From assembly GCA_023853785.1 (NCBI GenBank), contig JAJIRX010001046.1, forward strand, positions 1 to 64,000: 64,000 nt of DNA. Reading direction: 5' to 3'. The DNA comes from Psilocybe azurescens (taxonomy: Eukaryota > Basidiomycota > Agaricomycetes > Agaricales > Agrocybaceae). Positions 47,999 to 59,655 of the stretch are shown piece by piece (position 1 is the first letter of the stretch; each line of letters starts with the position of its first letter). The notes under the pieces were generated by a model. It ran no database searches and was not told where the DNA came from. It was given only the letters and a program-made list of their open reading frames with translations. The position numbers and the translations under genes were made by a program.

Positions 47999-50328
47999 CT
48001 TCTGTGCTGCTCCACACTGTGGACATCGTTAGCAACTGTTTCTTCCTTCACAAAGCCCTAGTACAATGCCTAAAGACGAGAAATATTCCGCAATACGCTC
48101 TCATCGCACCCTCAACTCAGGAATGCAGCTGTTCCAAGGCGCCAAGGAACGTCATGATTACCGGCAGGAGCATTCGACAAGTAGAAGAGATTCACTACGA
48201 CCGGAGGAAGGGACGTAGGTGAGAGCCAGTAGACATCATATACTGAGCTTTTATACTGATTCTGAATCAATAGGACTGCACATTCTGGGGCAGCATATCG
48301 CGACTGATGCAATGTATAACTCTGCCGAGCGTTTCCCTCCCGCGAAATGCCACCCCGGAACTCGCGAGAAGATAATCAGCGCTATACTCGGCTGGGTCAA
48401 TGACCCTACTCCCAAGGAACGAGCGATTTGGCTCAGTGGACCAGCAGGAGCGGGAAAATCTGCTATCGCCCATTCGGTTGCCGTTCTTCTACAGGATACC
48501 TCGGACGATAGTAAGTATGCCGGGAGCTTTTTCTTCGCAAAAGATGCCATTGGACGCGGGGACGGGACCAAGCTATTTTCAACAATAGCCTATCAGCTCG
48601 CCCTCAAATTTCCATCCTTTCGTGCCCAAATCGACGCTGCTATGCTCGGTAATCCCACTCTTCCGACTAAATCCATTGATGTCCAACTCCGATACCTCAT
48701 CATAGAGCCATTACTACGCATCACTGACTGGCCTGCGCACAACCCCACAGTTATCATTGACGGTTTGGACGAATGCGCTGGGTCTAAACAAATGCAGTCC
48801 GAAATTCTTTCACTCATTTCCAATGCGATCACCGAGCACAATATCCCCCTCCGATTTCTCATTGTTAGTCGCCCCGAGTACTGGATTTCCGATTCGTTTG
48901 AAATTGGATCTTTGGTACACGTTACAAAGCCGCTCTGTCTACGAGACAATAGTGACGTAGATAGGGATATTGAGAGGTATCTTCGAGAGAGATTCGACAA
49001 GATTTACGAGGAGAATATTCGAATAATGTCTTCTATCCCGCGTCCTTGGCCTCCAGATCATATTATCAAGCGATTTGTGCGTAGTGCGTCTGGCCAGTTC
49101 GTGTACGCATCCACTGTCTTGGAATTTGTTGGCGCCTCATCCAATTTCTGCGACCCCCGAGAACAACTCCAGATATTGACGACGCCTGGACCACTTCGTG
49201 CATCCGCATTTTCAGATCTTGATCAACTCTACGCAACCATCCTGTCGTCATATCCTCGACCAAACACAATGAAACGTGTCCTTGGTGGTCTCTTGCTCTT
49301 TTGGAGCTGAAAAAATAATTCAGGAAATGCTGGGAGTCGATTCTGGAGAAATTCAACTCGTGTTGAGGGCCTTAAGCTCCTTGCTTAAAATCCAAGTTGA
49401 ATACCCTGAGGAGTTCCGTGTGCTAGAGCCGATCTTTGGGTCTCCATTGCAAGAGGCATATATTTCGTTCAGTCACCTGTCGTTCGCCGAATTTCTCAAG
49501 GATGAGTCAAGGTCAGGAGTGTATGCAATTGATGGGAGCGCTGTTGAGACTGAGATTATCTGCGCCATAATCAAGCTTGGGGTCGATATTGTTGAGGATA
49601 ATCCACGGGCCGAGCGGACTATAGAACGGTAAGCGCCTGAGCATTTTTGTGTTTGGAAAATATATAAGGACACTGATATACACATGTTCTGATAGTATCG
49701 GACTATCAACCTATCGTACGATGCTCACCGGACGTCTGGGTCTGCGGCTGGAGGTCAGACCGATGCGAGATCTATTGCCAATGTATTAGAGGAACTTTGT
49801 GAAAGCCTTCGCAAGATCATTGCCTGCAAACCTTCGCATGTTGCCCAACCAAGTCATCTGTACTGGTTCACGACCTCTGTCTTGGATTTTATTACCAACG
49901 CGGGACTTATGTCGACCTTGGACGATCAATATTGGCGTAAAAAGCACCGACACCTACTTCAGTCTCTCACAGACGTTCTCACCATTGCTCAAACAATTTC
50001 AGCACAGCAGATCATGGACCGATCACCCAAAACTCAGCAACCTTCGCATACATCGCTTTATACAGTTCTGACTCTTCATCCGGGATAGAGCATAGCATCG
50101 AGGATATCTCGGAGTTAATGAATATCAGTCTGGATACCATTATATCTGATCTCCAACACCTCCCTGACTTGGTATACATTAATTTCTTCGATAGTGACAG
50201 CGGCTATTTAGGCTATATACATACAGGTCCTGTCTTTTCGGCTGTGCATCACAAGGTCCAAGGCCAATGTCAGGAAAACCAACATATTGGAGCATGGGAC
50301 CATCAGATAGTAAGTCTCAGTGCCGAGC

Positions 50329-50336
50329 ACTTTACC
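50329..50336. other. Left TSD of KDZ element K1 (ACTTTACC)
   Basis: This octamer is repeated at 58175-58182 immediately outside the other end. Paralogue N2 has the unoccupied site as CACTTTAACAGG at about 30455. Confidence 0.92.
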
Positions 50337-50349
50337 GTGTACTTTACAG

Positions 50350-50700
50350 TGCCCCCATATTCCGTTGGACTCCAACGGACTTTCACCGGACCCAGCCAAT
50401 TCCGATGAATCTGGCTGGACAGTCCATTGGACGTCCAACGGATTCCGTTGGACTTGAAAAAATTCCGGTACCAGTCCAGTCAGAGTCCGGCCAAATTCCG
50501 GTCAAATTCTGGTCAAGTCACTTCAAGACAGAAAACAGGTGGACTGGCCGGACTGTCCAGTCCGTTGGACTTCCAATGGACTTCCAATGGACTTCCACCG
50601 GACTCTCAGCACTTAATTAGACCAGATCCAAGAGTGCTCTGTCCAGTGGAGTCCAGTGGATATCCACTGGATGTCCACTGGACTCCACTGGACTGTTATT
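50350..50700. repeat. Subterminal repeats at the left end of K1
   Basis: Many overlapping motifs of the form GTCCAxxGGAxT and its inverse, for example CCAGTGGAGTCCAGTGGA near 50645. The stretch is nearly identical to the end of K0 (2026-2345). Confidence 0.7.
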
Positions 50701-50863
50701 GGTTTAATTGCAGACTTTATTGAAGAAATCCAATTACCATATCCAGAGAGGTTTTCAACTGCTATCTACCATAGTCTACATATACATGTTATATCTTTAT
50801 ATGCCATTTATTTAGCCTAGTCATCATCATCATTGCCATCTGCTTCCAGCTGATCAGTGACTG

Positions 50864-53017
50864 TCACTCCTCTTTTTTAGCTTGTCGTTGGAGAACCTTC
50901 CTTGTGTGATAAGAAAGCATGGTATGTATAAACCAGTTATAGTTTTGAGGTGTCATTCTCTTGAGAATGGAGTCAAAACCACCAAGCCATGCATTGAGTT
51001 GCTCACAGGCCTATTTCAGTTATACTATCAGTACATAAATAATTACAATGACTAGAAAGAATTTTACCTGAGTATTAAATGCCCGTTTTTGATATGTGGT
51101 CCCATCAGAAGCTGTTGCTGTTATGACTAAATTTGGAGCTGACCCATCTGTGGGAGCTGGATTACACCAAGTTCGACAAAGAATATCTGTTTTGCGATGA
51201 TTCTGGTAATGATAACTGTCAACTATAAATCGTGTTGTTTGTGACCATTCATCCCAGTGACCTTGTGCAGCAATATGTTTAAGCACTGTACATGCTTTGT
51301 CAATGCAGATATAGTCAGGGCGTGATTCCTTTGTTGGATAAACTTTGTTTATAAAAGCCAGGATATTTGGATCTGACTCTGATCTTGCAAATTTTGCCCA
51401 TGCCTCAACAACACCACATGGGAAACAGATTGTTTCAACACAATAAAAAGTTGCAGGACCAAAATAGTGTTTTATTTTTTAAGTTCTGCAGGTGGCTGGT
51501 CATGTGGCTGATATTCATGCTCATGTTTTGGATTCCACTCTAAATTTTCTTGCTGACGGTTCAACATTCTCTTTGAGCCTGATAACCCTTCAGCAGAGTG
51601 ATCAAGCTTGTATTTATTCCAAACATTTTGATGAGCTTCACAAGCCATGGTAGAAGGAATTGAAGTGCCTGTACAATCTCTAACACGGCATCAATTGCCA
51701 AATTCATGTTCATGCACTTGACAAAAGGCACCTCCTCGGTAATTTGCTAAATCAGATGTGCAACCATCATATGCACAATGCTAGATAATAATGTTAAATC
51801 TTACTATTATGGATCAGAATTTAAAAAAAATACCTTTGTGCCATTAACCATTCCATCAATTACCCGCATTGTTACATTCTGCATCTGAACTGAGTTCTGA
51901 GCAGCAGGATTATTAGAACCTGATTGCACTACTGTAGATGCTACCACAGGGTCAACACCAAGAACAGCAGAAGAGTCATTAGGGGTTGAAATTATATCTG
52001 ATGTTGCTCGGTAGGGTTGGGAGCACTCAGCACAGGCATGACCCTTTGCTGGCTGAATGAGACCCTCATGACCCAAAACAGTAAAGGCTTCTTCTGTCAC
52101 TTCATCTATTGACGCCACATCTCGGATAATAAAATCTATTCCAGACATCTCAGAAGCTTGCCGGATAGATTCATGTACAAAAGCAGCCTGAACTTGGCGA
52201 CGGGAAAGTGTGACACAGTCAGTGCCATAGGTGTCATTGAAAAATTGGCCCAACCAGATGTAGATGCATGGAGATGATATATTCCACTCAATACTGCTGC
52301 TGAAAACTTGCGATCTACCCAAAGGTTCCGTCCAACCTTAAGATAAACTGCAGAGTTCAGAAAGAATTGCATAGCTTCTGTATTATCTGTTGCAGGTGTA
52401 CGTTCATGATCTGCATAATAAATAGTCTTGCAGTTACTGCAAAATCCAGAGAGCAACTGGACATTCTGAAATACATCTATGCCTTTGATTAAAGTCACAG
52501 TTGGAATATCCCGAGGTCGGGTATTTTGTGTTAAAGAACACCGATTGCAATCTGATGTTAAACAGACAGATGAGTTTGGGCAAATAAGAAGGGCTGGTTG
52601 GATAGAATTATGTGATGTACGTTGCAAGGTACCTGTGAATTTCTGTCTTTGATTATATGGGTAGAGGCCCAAAACTTGTGAAAATTTGCTCAGTTTCACT
52701 GACAAAAGTGTAACATCTTGATTCCTGGTGGTTGCAGTCTCAATCAAAGATAATTCAGACTCTGAGAATAGAGTAACTGCATTATCAGGCCCAAGTTTTG
52801 CAATAATTGCACGGGCCAAACATTTAATCCATGATGTTGCCCTACATCCTGCATCCTGTTTAAAATGCAAAGAGAGTAGCTCTGTGTTGTTGGTCATGGA
52901 CAGTAAAACTGTGATAACAGTTGGAAGTGATATTTTCTGACCAAAATTGTCGATGATAAAGTCACTGAAGTCTTTGAAAACCATGTCAGGAAAAGGAGCA
53001 GACTGGGTGCTTGCCAT
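50864..53017 (-). pseudogene. KDZ transposase with CxC5/CxC6-type clusters (K1 copy; one shared stop, few indels)
   Basis: The start at 53017 (MASTQSAPFPDMVFKDFSDFI) lies after a 200-codon open upstream frame, so an earlier start is possible. Order of parts: N-terminal helical region; CPNSSVCLTSDCNRC and SGFCSNCKTIYYADHE (about residues 165-220); FNDTYGTDCVTLSRRQVQ; GHACAECSQPYRAT; the Cys/His stretch ending at QVHEHEFGN; and the KDZ core FGPATFYCVETICFPCG, RPDYICIDKAC, IVDSYHYQNH. A 57-nt intron (51067-51011) precedes QLNAWLGGFDSILKRMTPQ, and the stop is at 50864. The same TGA before CRVRDC is present as in K0. The A-run at about 51475-51480 is one base shorter than in K0, where the frame is open. 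It may be inactive and mobilised in trans. Confidence 0.82.
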
Positions 53018-53099
53018 GACATGTGGAATCAACAGTAACACCAAGAATGCCAGAGATAACTGTGATCTCAATGCAGTACAAGCAAGCAGATAAATCAGG

Positions 53100-55825
53100 G
53101 TCCCCAAATTGCTGAAAAGACCATCCAGACAAAAACAGAGCAACAGTGGTGATAGAATTTCGATACTACAAGTACAAAAACACATGAGATATGAGAGGGT
53201 GGTGATACATTTGGGCAAGCTTCCATGGTCAGTATACTTACTACTTGCGCCCAGAATTTCCTGCTTTAGCAGAGGTTGACTTCTTGACTGCTGCTCCTTC
53301 TTAGATGATGTCATCTGCTTGGATGTGCTGGCTGCTGGCATGCTTGCAGGTTCAGATGCCACTTTCATCACTGCTTTCTTTGTCTTCTTCAGCAAACCTC
53401 CCTTTGCACCCATGTGATCAACTCTGGGAAATGATAAGTCTTGAGGTTGGAACCCCACAATTCCACATCACTGAGGCGGTCTGGGTCATCCTGAAGCCAT
53501 TTCTGCATTTCTGGATGCTTGTTTAAGAGCGGAAAGGTCTTGGACCAAGAGTCATGCCAGCTGGATCTGCCAACAAATAGACGCTGAATATCTGTTCCAC
53601 TAGGCTTTCGTAGTATGACTGGCCAAGTTCCATCCTTCCAAAGTTGGGCAAATCTGGCCTCAGTCTCGAGGAAGCAAAGATAGCGGGCATAGTTTTCCTG
53701 GAGTGTCCCAGCATTACCAGTACGGTACATCTCAGGAGGGACATCGAGTGCATTGGCCATCTGAATTTGCTCAGTGGTCAAGGCCATCTTGACTGGGCCA
53801 TGAGACTGGACCAGAGCAACAGGTGCAACAAACTGACTTGCGTTGGCAACTACAAGCCCTGCATTTGTAGATAACATGCCAGCAGCTGAGAGGCTAATGA
53901 CACTGGATGAGGCAGTTGGCAAACTGAAGTTGCTCTGTGGGTAATGTCATTAAAATCAATATTTGGATAAGAAAATAAAGGTAAACATACCAAAAGAACA
54001 TGAAGGACTGGCTTGTCATTTTCTACTTGCCAGGTAATTTCTTCGTCTCCATCAGCTGAGGTAATCTCCTCAAATGGGCCCAAAAGATCCCAGACAATGT
54101 TATGAACAAATATAATATATTCTTTGAGAATGTAAGCATAGATTTACCAATTAAGATAAATATGACATACCGGAGTTCTTGATGGTAGGCAATTTCTTGG
54201 CCAGAGCCTCAAAAGAGGCTTAGACATGTGATAGATGGGCATAATCCTTTGAAAATTTGGAGGTGTCTGGGTTGGCACAACAAAGGCAGGGTTTTCACTT
54301 GAAATGAAGATCATGACCTGGCCTTTCTGAGGCAAAGCGGGCAGCTTGGCCACAGGATCATCACCAAACTCATAGGTATTCCCTATAGCGTTACCACGTG
54401 CAAAACCACCTCAAAGCAAAAGTTTTAATTAAAATAAATTAATATAGTGATAAACATACCAATAATTTTGCTGGCACCTTGGAGCTGGTCAAGACTGACA
54501 TGCAGGGCTAAAATTGACAGATAAATAAGGAAATCAATTTTGACTTATATCAGTTTACTCACCCTCAGGTTCTGTCTCCTCAATTGTATTTGCCATTGCA
54601 GCAGTTGAAATCCGAGCAGCAGGAAGAGCATCAACTCCATGCATTTCCACATCACTGGAAACTTGTCCATCCTTGCTCTCAATCTCGCTTTCACCTGAAT
54701 CTTTGCCCTTAACCTCAACCTCATGCTCATGCTCAACCTCGTCCTTACTCTCACTCTCACCCTCACCCTCACCCCTCACCCCTCACCCCTCACCCCTTGC
54801 CCTCAGCCTGCTCCAAACCTTCTCCATCCTTGCTGCTATCCTCTCCACTACCACTTTCAGCCTGAGCTTCACCCTGGATCTGACCATCATCTCCACTGTC
54901 ACTTCCACTCTCAGTCTCATTCTCACCATCACTGATAGCTCTGGCTTTACCCTTGCTCTTGTCTTTCTCATTCACCTTATCTGGCTCCTCCTCCGCATCC
55001 TCACTCTCCACCTCTTCTTCCTGAACTTCAGAGACACGCTGACGAGTGAAAGGCTTTCGGACAGTAGTGTCCTCAGTCCTGAATGACATGGGAATAAACT
55101 GATAAATAATTAAAAATGATATCACAATGAAAAATTCCTACAGAGTGAGATTGGCAGCTACAGAAGATGCTAGAATTGCCTCTTTAACAGGCTTAGGAGG
55201 TGGAGCCTTTGCAACCCCGCTATCCTTAAGAACACTCTCCGTCCTAGATGAAATTGATAAGTAACTAAAAATAATAAAATAGGAAATATTCTTACAGAGT
55301 AAGATGTCCTGTTGCTTTTTCAGCTGCAGCCTTGGCAGGTTTGCCACTAGATTTCCTAATAATAAGAATATATTTGAGTACACAGCTATATTAATTTAGA
55401 AAACAAAGAAGTAGAAAAATGCATGGATTAGGCCATACTGGCAGACCTCTACAGGTCATGACGTATAGAGACACCCATAGACATGAGATCATAATCCATG
55501 CATTTACCAGTTGAAAAATACATACACATTCCCCTTTTTGCTGCACGTTTCCTGTCAACAAATTTATTTTAGCAGCAAATTCAGGAATATTTTATTTTTC
55601 TTACTTGTTTTGCTTGACTGGCTTGCCCTTGATACCAACAGATTCACCTTCACCAATCACACCATCAGTCTCCTCTTCTTCATCCCCAACAGCAACCTTC
55701 TTGGCAGGTGGTGCAGCAGAGGCATCAACAGCAGATGCAGCCCTGGCCCGCTTTCTGGTGCTTCTACCAGTCTTGGGAGGGGAGTTAGGGACAGTAGCAG
55801 TGTTCTTGGAAGCTTTGGGAGGCAT
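53100..55825 (-). CDS. KDZ-borne accessory gene, uncharacterised, with acidic repeat tract
   Basis: The start at 55825 reads MPPKASKNTATVPNS and a basic stretch STRKRARAAS, possibly a nuclear targeting signal. Several short exons follow (SGKPAKAAAEKATGHLTL, DSGVAKAPPPKPVKEAI). Then comes a long Glu/Asp/Ser-rich tract at 55080-54560. Within it a heptamer GGGGTGA is repeated about three times (54770-54795), shifting the frame and creating a stop. Later exons encode a globular part: LGPFEEITSADGDEEITWQVENDKPVLHVLL, then YARYLCFLETEARFAQLWKDGTW, IQRLFVGRSSWHDSW, QKWLQDDPDRLSDVELWG and FPELITWVQ. A Lys-rich tail LLKKTKKAVMK follows after a one-base loss in CAAAGGG near 53404. I recall similar LSDxEVW domains in Agaricomycete hypothetical proteins, but no function is known. 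Confidence 0.6.
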
Positions 55826-56110
55826 AGTAAGGAGGCTAGGTCACTAGGATGAGCTTAGATGGTGGTGGATGAAGGAAGAGATAACAGATCATGCAACTTG
55901 TCAAGTTGGGCAGACATTACATAAGCCCTTTCTCACCGGAAACTGCTGTTCTCAAAAATATTCTAAGTCCAACCTGACGAAAATTTCTGTTTTATGCTAA
56001 ACCAGACATTCTGAGAGCTTGAAAATAGTAGATAACAAAGCTAACTACAACATGTATGTATAGGAAAGTAACTACACTACGAAATTGGACAGGGTGGGTG
56101 TGAAACAGAG

Positions 56111-56365
56111 GGCAATGGCACTACAAAAGGGGATGGGGTGGGTGTGGTATGCAAAGCGGAAGGCAACAGCACTACATAAGGGGACAGGGTGGATGTAGTA
56201 TATAAAACAGAAGGCAATGGCACTACATAAGGGGACAGGGTGGGTGTAGTACGCAAAACAGAAGGCAATGGCACTATGAAATGGGACAGGATGGGTGGGA
56301 CATGCAAAACTGAGGGCAATGGCACTGTCAAAGGGCATGGGGTGGCTGCCGCATGTGAAATGGGG
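56111..56365. repeat. 51-bp minisatellite, five copies, in K1
   Basis: Units begin GGCAATGGCACTACATAAGG and end near AAAACAGAA, with a 51-bp period and moderate divergence. 51 is divisible by three, so frames stay open on both strands without indicating a gene. Confidence 0.85.
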
Positions 56366-56430
56366 GCAGGTGACGATCCGAAGGGGGGATGGGATGTACT
56401 GTATGCAAACGGAGGGTGACGGCCGTCCAA

Positions 56431-57115
56431 GAGGGCACGGTGCGCTGTCGCATGCGAAACGGCGGGGGGATGATGATCCAAAGGGGGCAGGGACGGGTGC
56501 TGTATGCTAAACGGAGGGCACGGGATGCTGTCGCATGCGAAACGGCGGGGATGACGATCCAAAGGGGGCAGGGACGGGTGCCGTATGCTAAACGGAGGGC
56601 ACGGGATGCCGTCGCATGCAAAACGGGAGGGGGGTGACGATCCGATGGGGAAGGGACGGGTATCGCATGCTAAACGGAGGGCGACGGCCATCCGAGAGGG
56701 CACGGTACGCTGTTGCATGCAAAATGGCGGGGGGATGACCGAAGGGGGCAGGGACGGGCACCATATGCGAAACGGAGGGCGGCCGTCCGAGAGGGCACGG
56801 TGCGCTGTCGCATGCAAAACGGGCGGGGGGGTGATGATCCGAAGGGGGCAGGGATGGGTACCGTATGCGAAACGGAGGGTGACGGCCGTCCGAGAGGGCA
56901 CGGTGCGCTGTCGCATGCAAAACGGCGGGGGGATGACGATCCGAAGGGGGCAGGGACAGGTACCGTATGCGAAACGGAGGGCGACGGCCATCCGAGAGGG
57001 CACGGTACGCTGTCGCATGCAAAATGGCGGGGGATGACGATCCGAAGGGGGCAGGGACGGGTACCGTATGCTAAACGGAGGGCGGCCGTCCGAGAGGGCA
57101 CGGTGAGCTGTCGCA
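56431..57115. repeat. About 100-bp GC-rich minisatellite in K1
   Basis: Units carry GAGGGCACGGTGCGCTGTCGCATGC, then GATGACGATCCGAAGGGGGC, then ACGGAGGG. Starts at 56696, 56791, 56894, 56996 and 57094 give periods of 95-103 bp; earlier, more irregular units begin at 56431. Parts of the unit (GTATGCxAAACGGAGGG) resemble the 51-bp array, so the larger unit may derive from it. The long open frames here are a by-product of the repeats. Confidence 0.88.
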
Positions 57116-57771
57116 TGAGAAACAGGGGGATGGCACTGTGAAACGAGGGTCAGTGAATGCAGAACGTAAAGAGGAGAGGGGGCTCACGGGCAGCGCTGGC
57201 TCGACTCAGCAAGGTATGGGATCCCAAAGCATGCGCGCTGGGCGCTGTTGGTGAATCGGCAGGCGACGGGCATTCGAAAGCGTGGGCGCTGGGCGCCGCT
57301 CACGTATTGGCGAGTGTTGCGAGCCCCATGCAGGTCCGCTGGGGGAAACCTACTGGGTAATCCGTTAGCGGCCGACTCGTTCTGACAGGGGGGCGGATGA
57401 CTTACCGGTGGGGCCCACCACACTCGTTCCTTGCCGTGAACAGCCGCCTCACGCAATGAGGGGGGGGGAGGGGAAAGGTGGGTGGTGGTGGGGGAAAAGA
57501 TGAAGGGTGGGAAGAAATTAATCCGTGCCACAGGTTCACAAACATTTGAGTCATGTGACTTTGAATGTGTCACATCGGACTGCTCACCCTGCAGACTGAA
57601 CAAAATACAGAATTCTGTTGATAAGGACCATATACACTCAGAAAAATATATCAGTCTATTGACTCTATACTCTCTACTGTGTTCTATGTGTGATAACTCT
57701 TTCATTGATCTAAGTTTTATTTTTCTATTAATATTTTCTTTTTATTAATACTAATATGAACAACCCTCTGC
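57116..57771. other. K1 interior between minisatellite and right subterminal repeats
   Basis: No gene is seen. ACTGAACAAAATACAGAATT near 57595 recurs near 62451 in the second KDZ-like element, linking the two. Confidence 0.5.
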
Positions 57772-58160
57772 TTGCTGTCCGTTGGAATTCCGTTGGAATT
57801 CCGTTGGACTTGGACTTCCATTGGACTTCCATTGGACTTCCATTGGACTTCTGTTGGACTTCCATTGGACTTCTGTTGGTCTTGTCTGTTGGAATTCCAA
57901 TGGTCATGTCCAGTGGGATTCCGATGGACTTCCGTTGGTCCTGTCTGGTCATTTCCGTTGGACTTTGACTGCTGGTTTGGCATTATTCCAGTGGACAGTC
58001 CACCCGGACAGTCCGTTGGACTTGTAGTCCGGTCGGACATTCACCGGAATCTCACCGGAATCTCACCGGAAAATTTCAGCAGTCCTAGACCAGAAAAATT
58101 GTCATTCTGAATATAGAAAGTCCGACGGAGTCCGACCGGAGTCCGACCAAAAATGGGGGC
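57772..58160. repeat. Subterminal repeats at the right end of K1
   Basis: There are about a dozen copies of TTGGACTTCC/TTGGAATTCC between 57778 and 57970. Diverged GTCCGxxGGA motifs continue up to the terminal inverted repeat. Confidence 0.75.
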
Positions 58161-58174
58161 TGTGTAAAGACCTC

Positions 58175-58182
58175 ACTTTACC
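58175..58182. other. Right TSD of KDZ element K1 (ACTTTACC)
   Basis: Identical to 50329-50336. The NACHT N3 intron resumes immediately after it. Confidence 0.92.
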
Positions 58183-59655
58183 GGGATATTACACAGAAAT
58201 GATAACCCATTATCGGTTGCACCCCCACGGGAGTTTGAGCGTACTGCCGAATGCTTCTTACGATACAGCCGAATTTCGGACATACACTCCAAAGAATACT
58301 TTGAAGATCCGAAGAAAATGCAAATACTCAATATCATAATGGATACATCTTTCTGGGGTTCTTTAGGTGACCATATAGCCTCGGTTGATTTGGTTTTGGG
58401 AGCTTTGGGCTGGTTTAATAGGCAGATGGTGAGTGCCAATATCATCATATTACGGTCACTGATTTACCGCTGCCATTCAAATACCAGACAGAACCCAGCA
58501 AGGACGTTATCAGAAATCACGATAGTCGTCTTCCTCAAACAATGCTATACGTTGCCAAACGAATATTCGAAATCGGCTACTTGCGATGCTTCACAGACCC
58601 CTATTACGCTAATCTTTGGATGATCAGTGATACAGATGAAATTCCGTCTGTATCATTACATATAACACCTCCACTCCATGACGGACCCTACTCCATCGTT
58701 GAGGAGAGAAATCTGGATCAATTGGCGTTTCCGATTGCTGGTTTCCATGCTTTCTACTTACACGAATGGATAACTGAGTTCCACGAACAAGTGTTTGAGA
58801 GAGAGAGAAGTTCAGTCATCAGCCCTTACCGACTGGTATCCTCATCTATCCTCATTTCTTCTCACCGCACTTGTAAAAATCAATACGCTGCACTGAACGC
58901 CAATTTCGAAAAACGCTCTGTGTGGAACAAAATCACGAAGAATTGTTTTCTACCGTTTATCAAGTGTCTGCCTTATGCGATTCCAACACAGCACAACTTG
59001 AATGCACTACGTGCACTGCATTACCTGTGTCCCAAGATACATCCTTGCCATCAATGGAGACCCCGTTTGGGTTCTGCTCTCTGGCTATAGATTTCTTGAA
59101 GGTATGTTTGAAGGGTAACTCTACAATTTTATTGTACTCATTTTTATCATACAGAAATACGACCGCTCTTCCCTCTCATCCCCAGAGTTTGACTCATTAA
59201 AAGACTGGCTTTCGGGGCTTAGGACTCGGGAATCTAGGACGATATTGCAGGGCCATGTCGAATCTTACAGGCGCATATATGATACGTATGATGATTATAC
59301 AACAGATGAAGGCGAGTCATAATTAAAAACAATTGACTCTGACCAAGTCGAAGCACTCTGATGAAAGAAGGGAACGGAAGCACTCGATAGATCCTGTCAA
59401 GAGTATAAGTGTTAATTGTAGTACAAGTTGGGGTGTGCGCGAGGTCGTGCTTGCATACTTGGAACGCGCCGGTACAGCTTGTAGAAAAGAGTAGATGTAA
59501 CTTCAAATGTGAATAAAGAACGCCACTCCTCCAGCAGTTAAATATATGATCACCTGACTCGCCTCGAGTCGACACTCCAAGCACCTCGAATATCGAAAGC
59601 ATGTGAGGCGATGAGAGGCGGGGTATCGAGCTCTGCGTAGCGTAATGCATACTGT

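Larger units (their letters stand above)
50337..58174 (-). mobile_element. Complete KDZ-superfamily DNA transposon K1 (7.84 kb)
   Basis: Both ends are visible. The left reads GTGTACTTTACAGTGCCCCC; the right, on the opposite strand, reads GAGGTCTTTACACAGCCCCC. They agree at 17 of the first 22 positions. Flanking octamers ACTTTACC are identical. Inside, on the minus strand, are a cargo gene (53.1-55.8 kb) and the KDZ transposase (50.86-53.0 kb). Two GC-rich minisatellites lie between the cargo gene and the right end. Both ends hold subterminal repeats. KDZ elements (Kyakuja-Dileera-Zisupton) are known from Agaricomycetes, are large and make 8-bp TSDs; these features fit. Confidence 0.92.
48066..59322 (+). 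pseudogene. NACHT-domain NLR-like protein N3, split by KDZ element K1
   Basis: The 5' part (48066-50336) carries exon 1 (MPKDEKYSAIRSHRTLNSGMQLFQ). Exon 1 gains one base near 48144 and one near 48205. Exon 2 (from 48275) has an unbroken NACHT core: Walker A GPAGAGKS, FFFAKDAIGRGDG, Walker B TVIIDGLDECAGSKQ, FLIVSRPEYWISDSF. A one-base insertion near 49305 then breaks the frame. Exon 3 follows from about 49697. The KDZ element (50337-58174) sits about 29 bp after the GTAAGT donor at 50310, inside the intron. The 3' part (58183-59322) continues with QIMSANII-type and KRIFEIGYLRCF...RALHYLCPK sequence and ends DEGES, stop 59320-59322. The donor after LCPK is changed to ATACAT. Confidence 0.85.

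Noticed and set aside
27300..48000. CRISPR-like or tandem-spacer arrays
   Set aside because: The repeats seen are dispersed duplications and TE ends, not regularly spaced short repeats; the organism is also eukaryotic.
56077..57018. Long minus-strand open frame of about 313 codons with Arg/Pro/Ala-rich repeats
   Set aside because: It is produced by the minisatellite, whose unit lengths keep several frames open on both strands at once; no start context, introns or family resemblance.
1..58174. K0 and K1 as the two ends of one giant composite element
   Set aside because: K1 is complete by itself with both TIRs and a TSD, and K0 has its own terminal sequence at 2368, so they are two separate copies.
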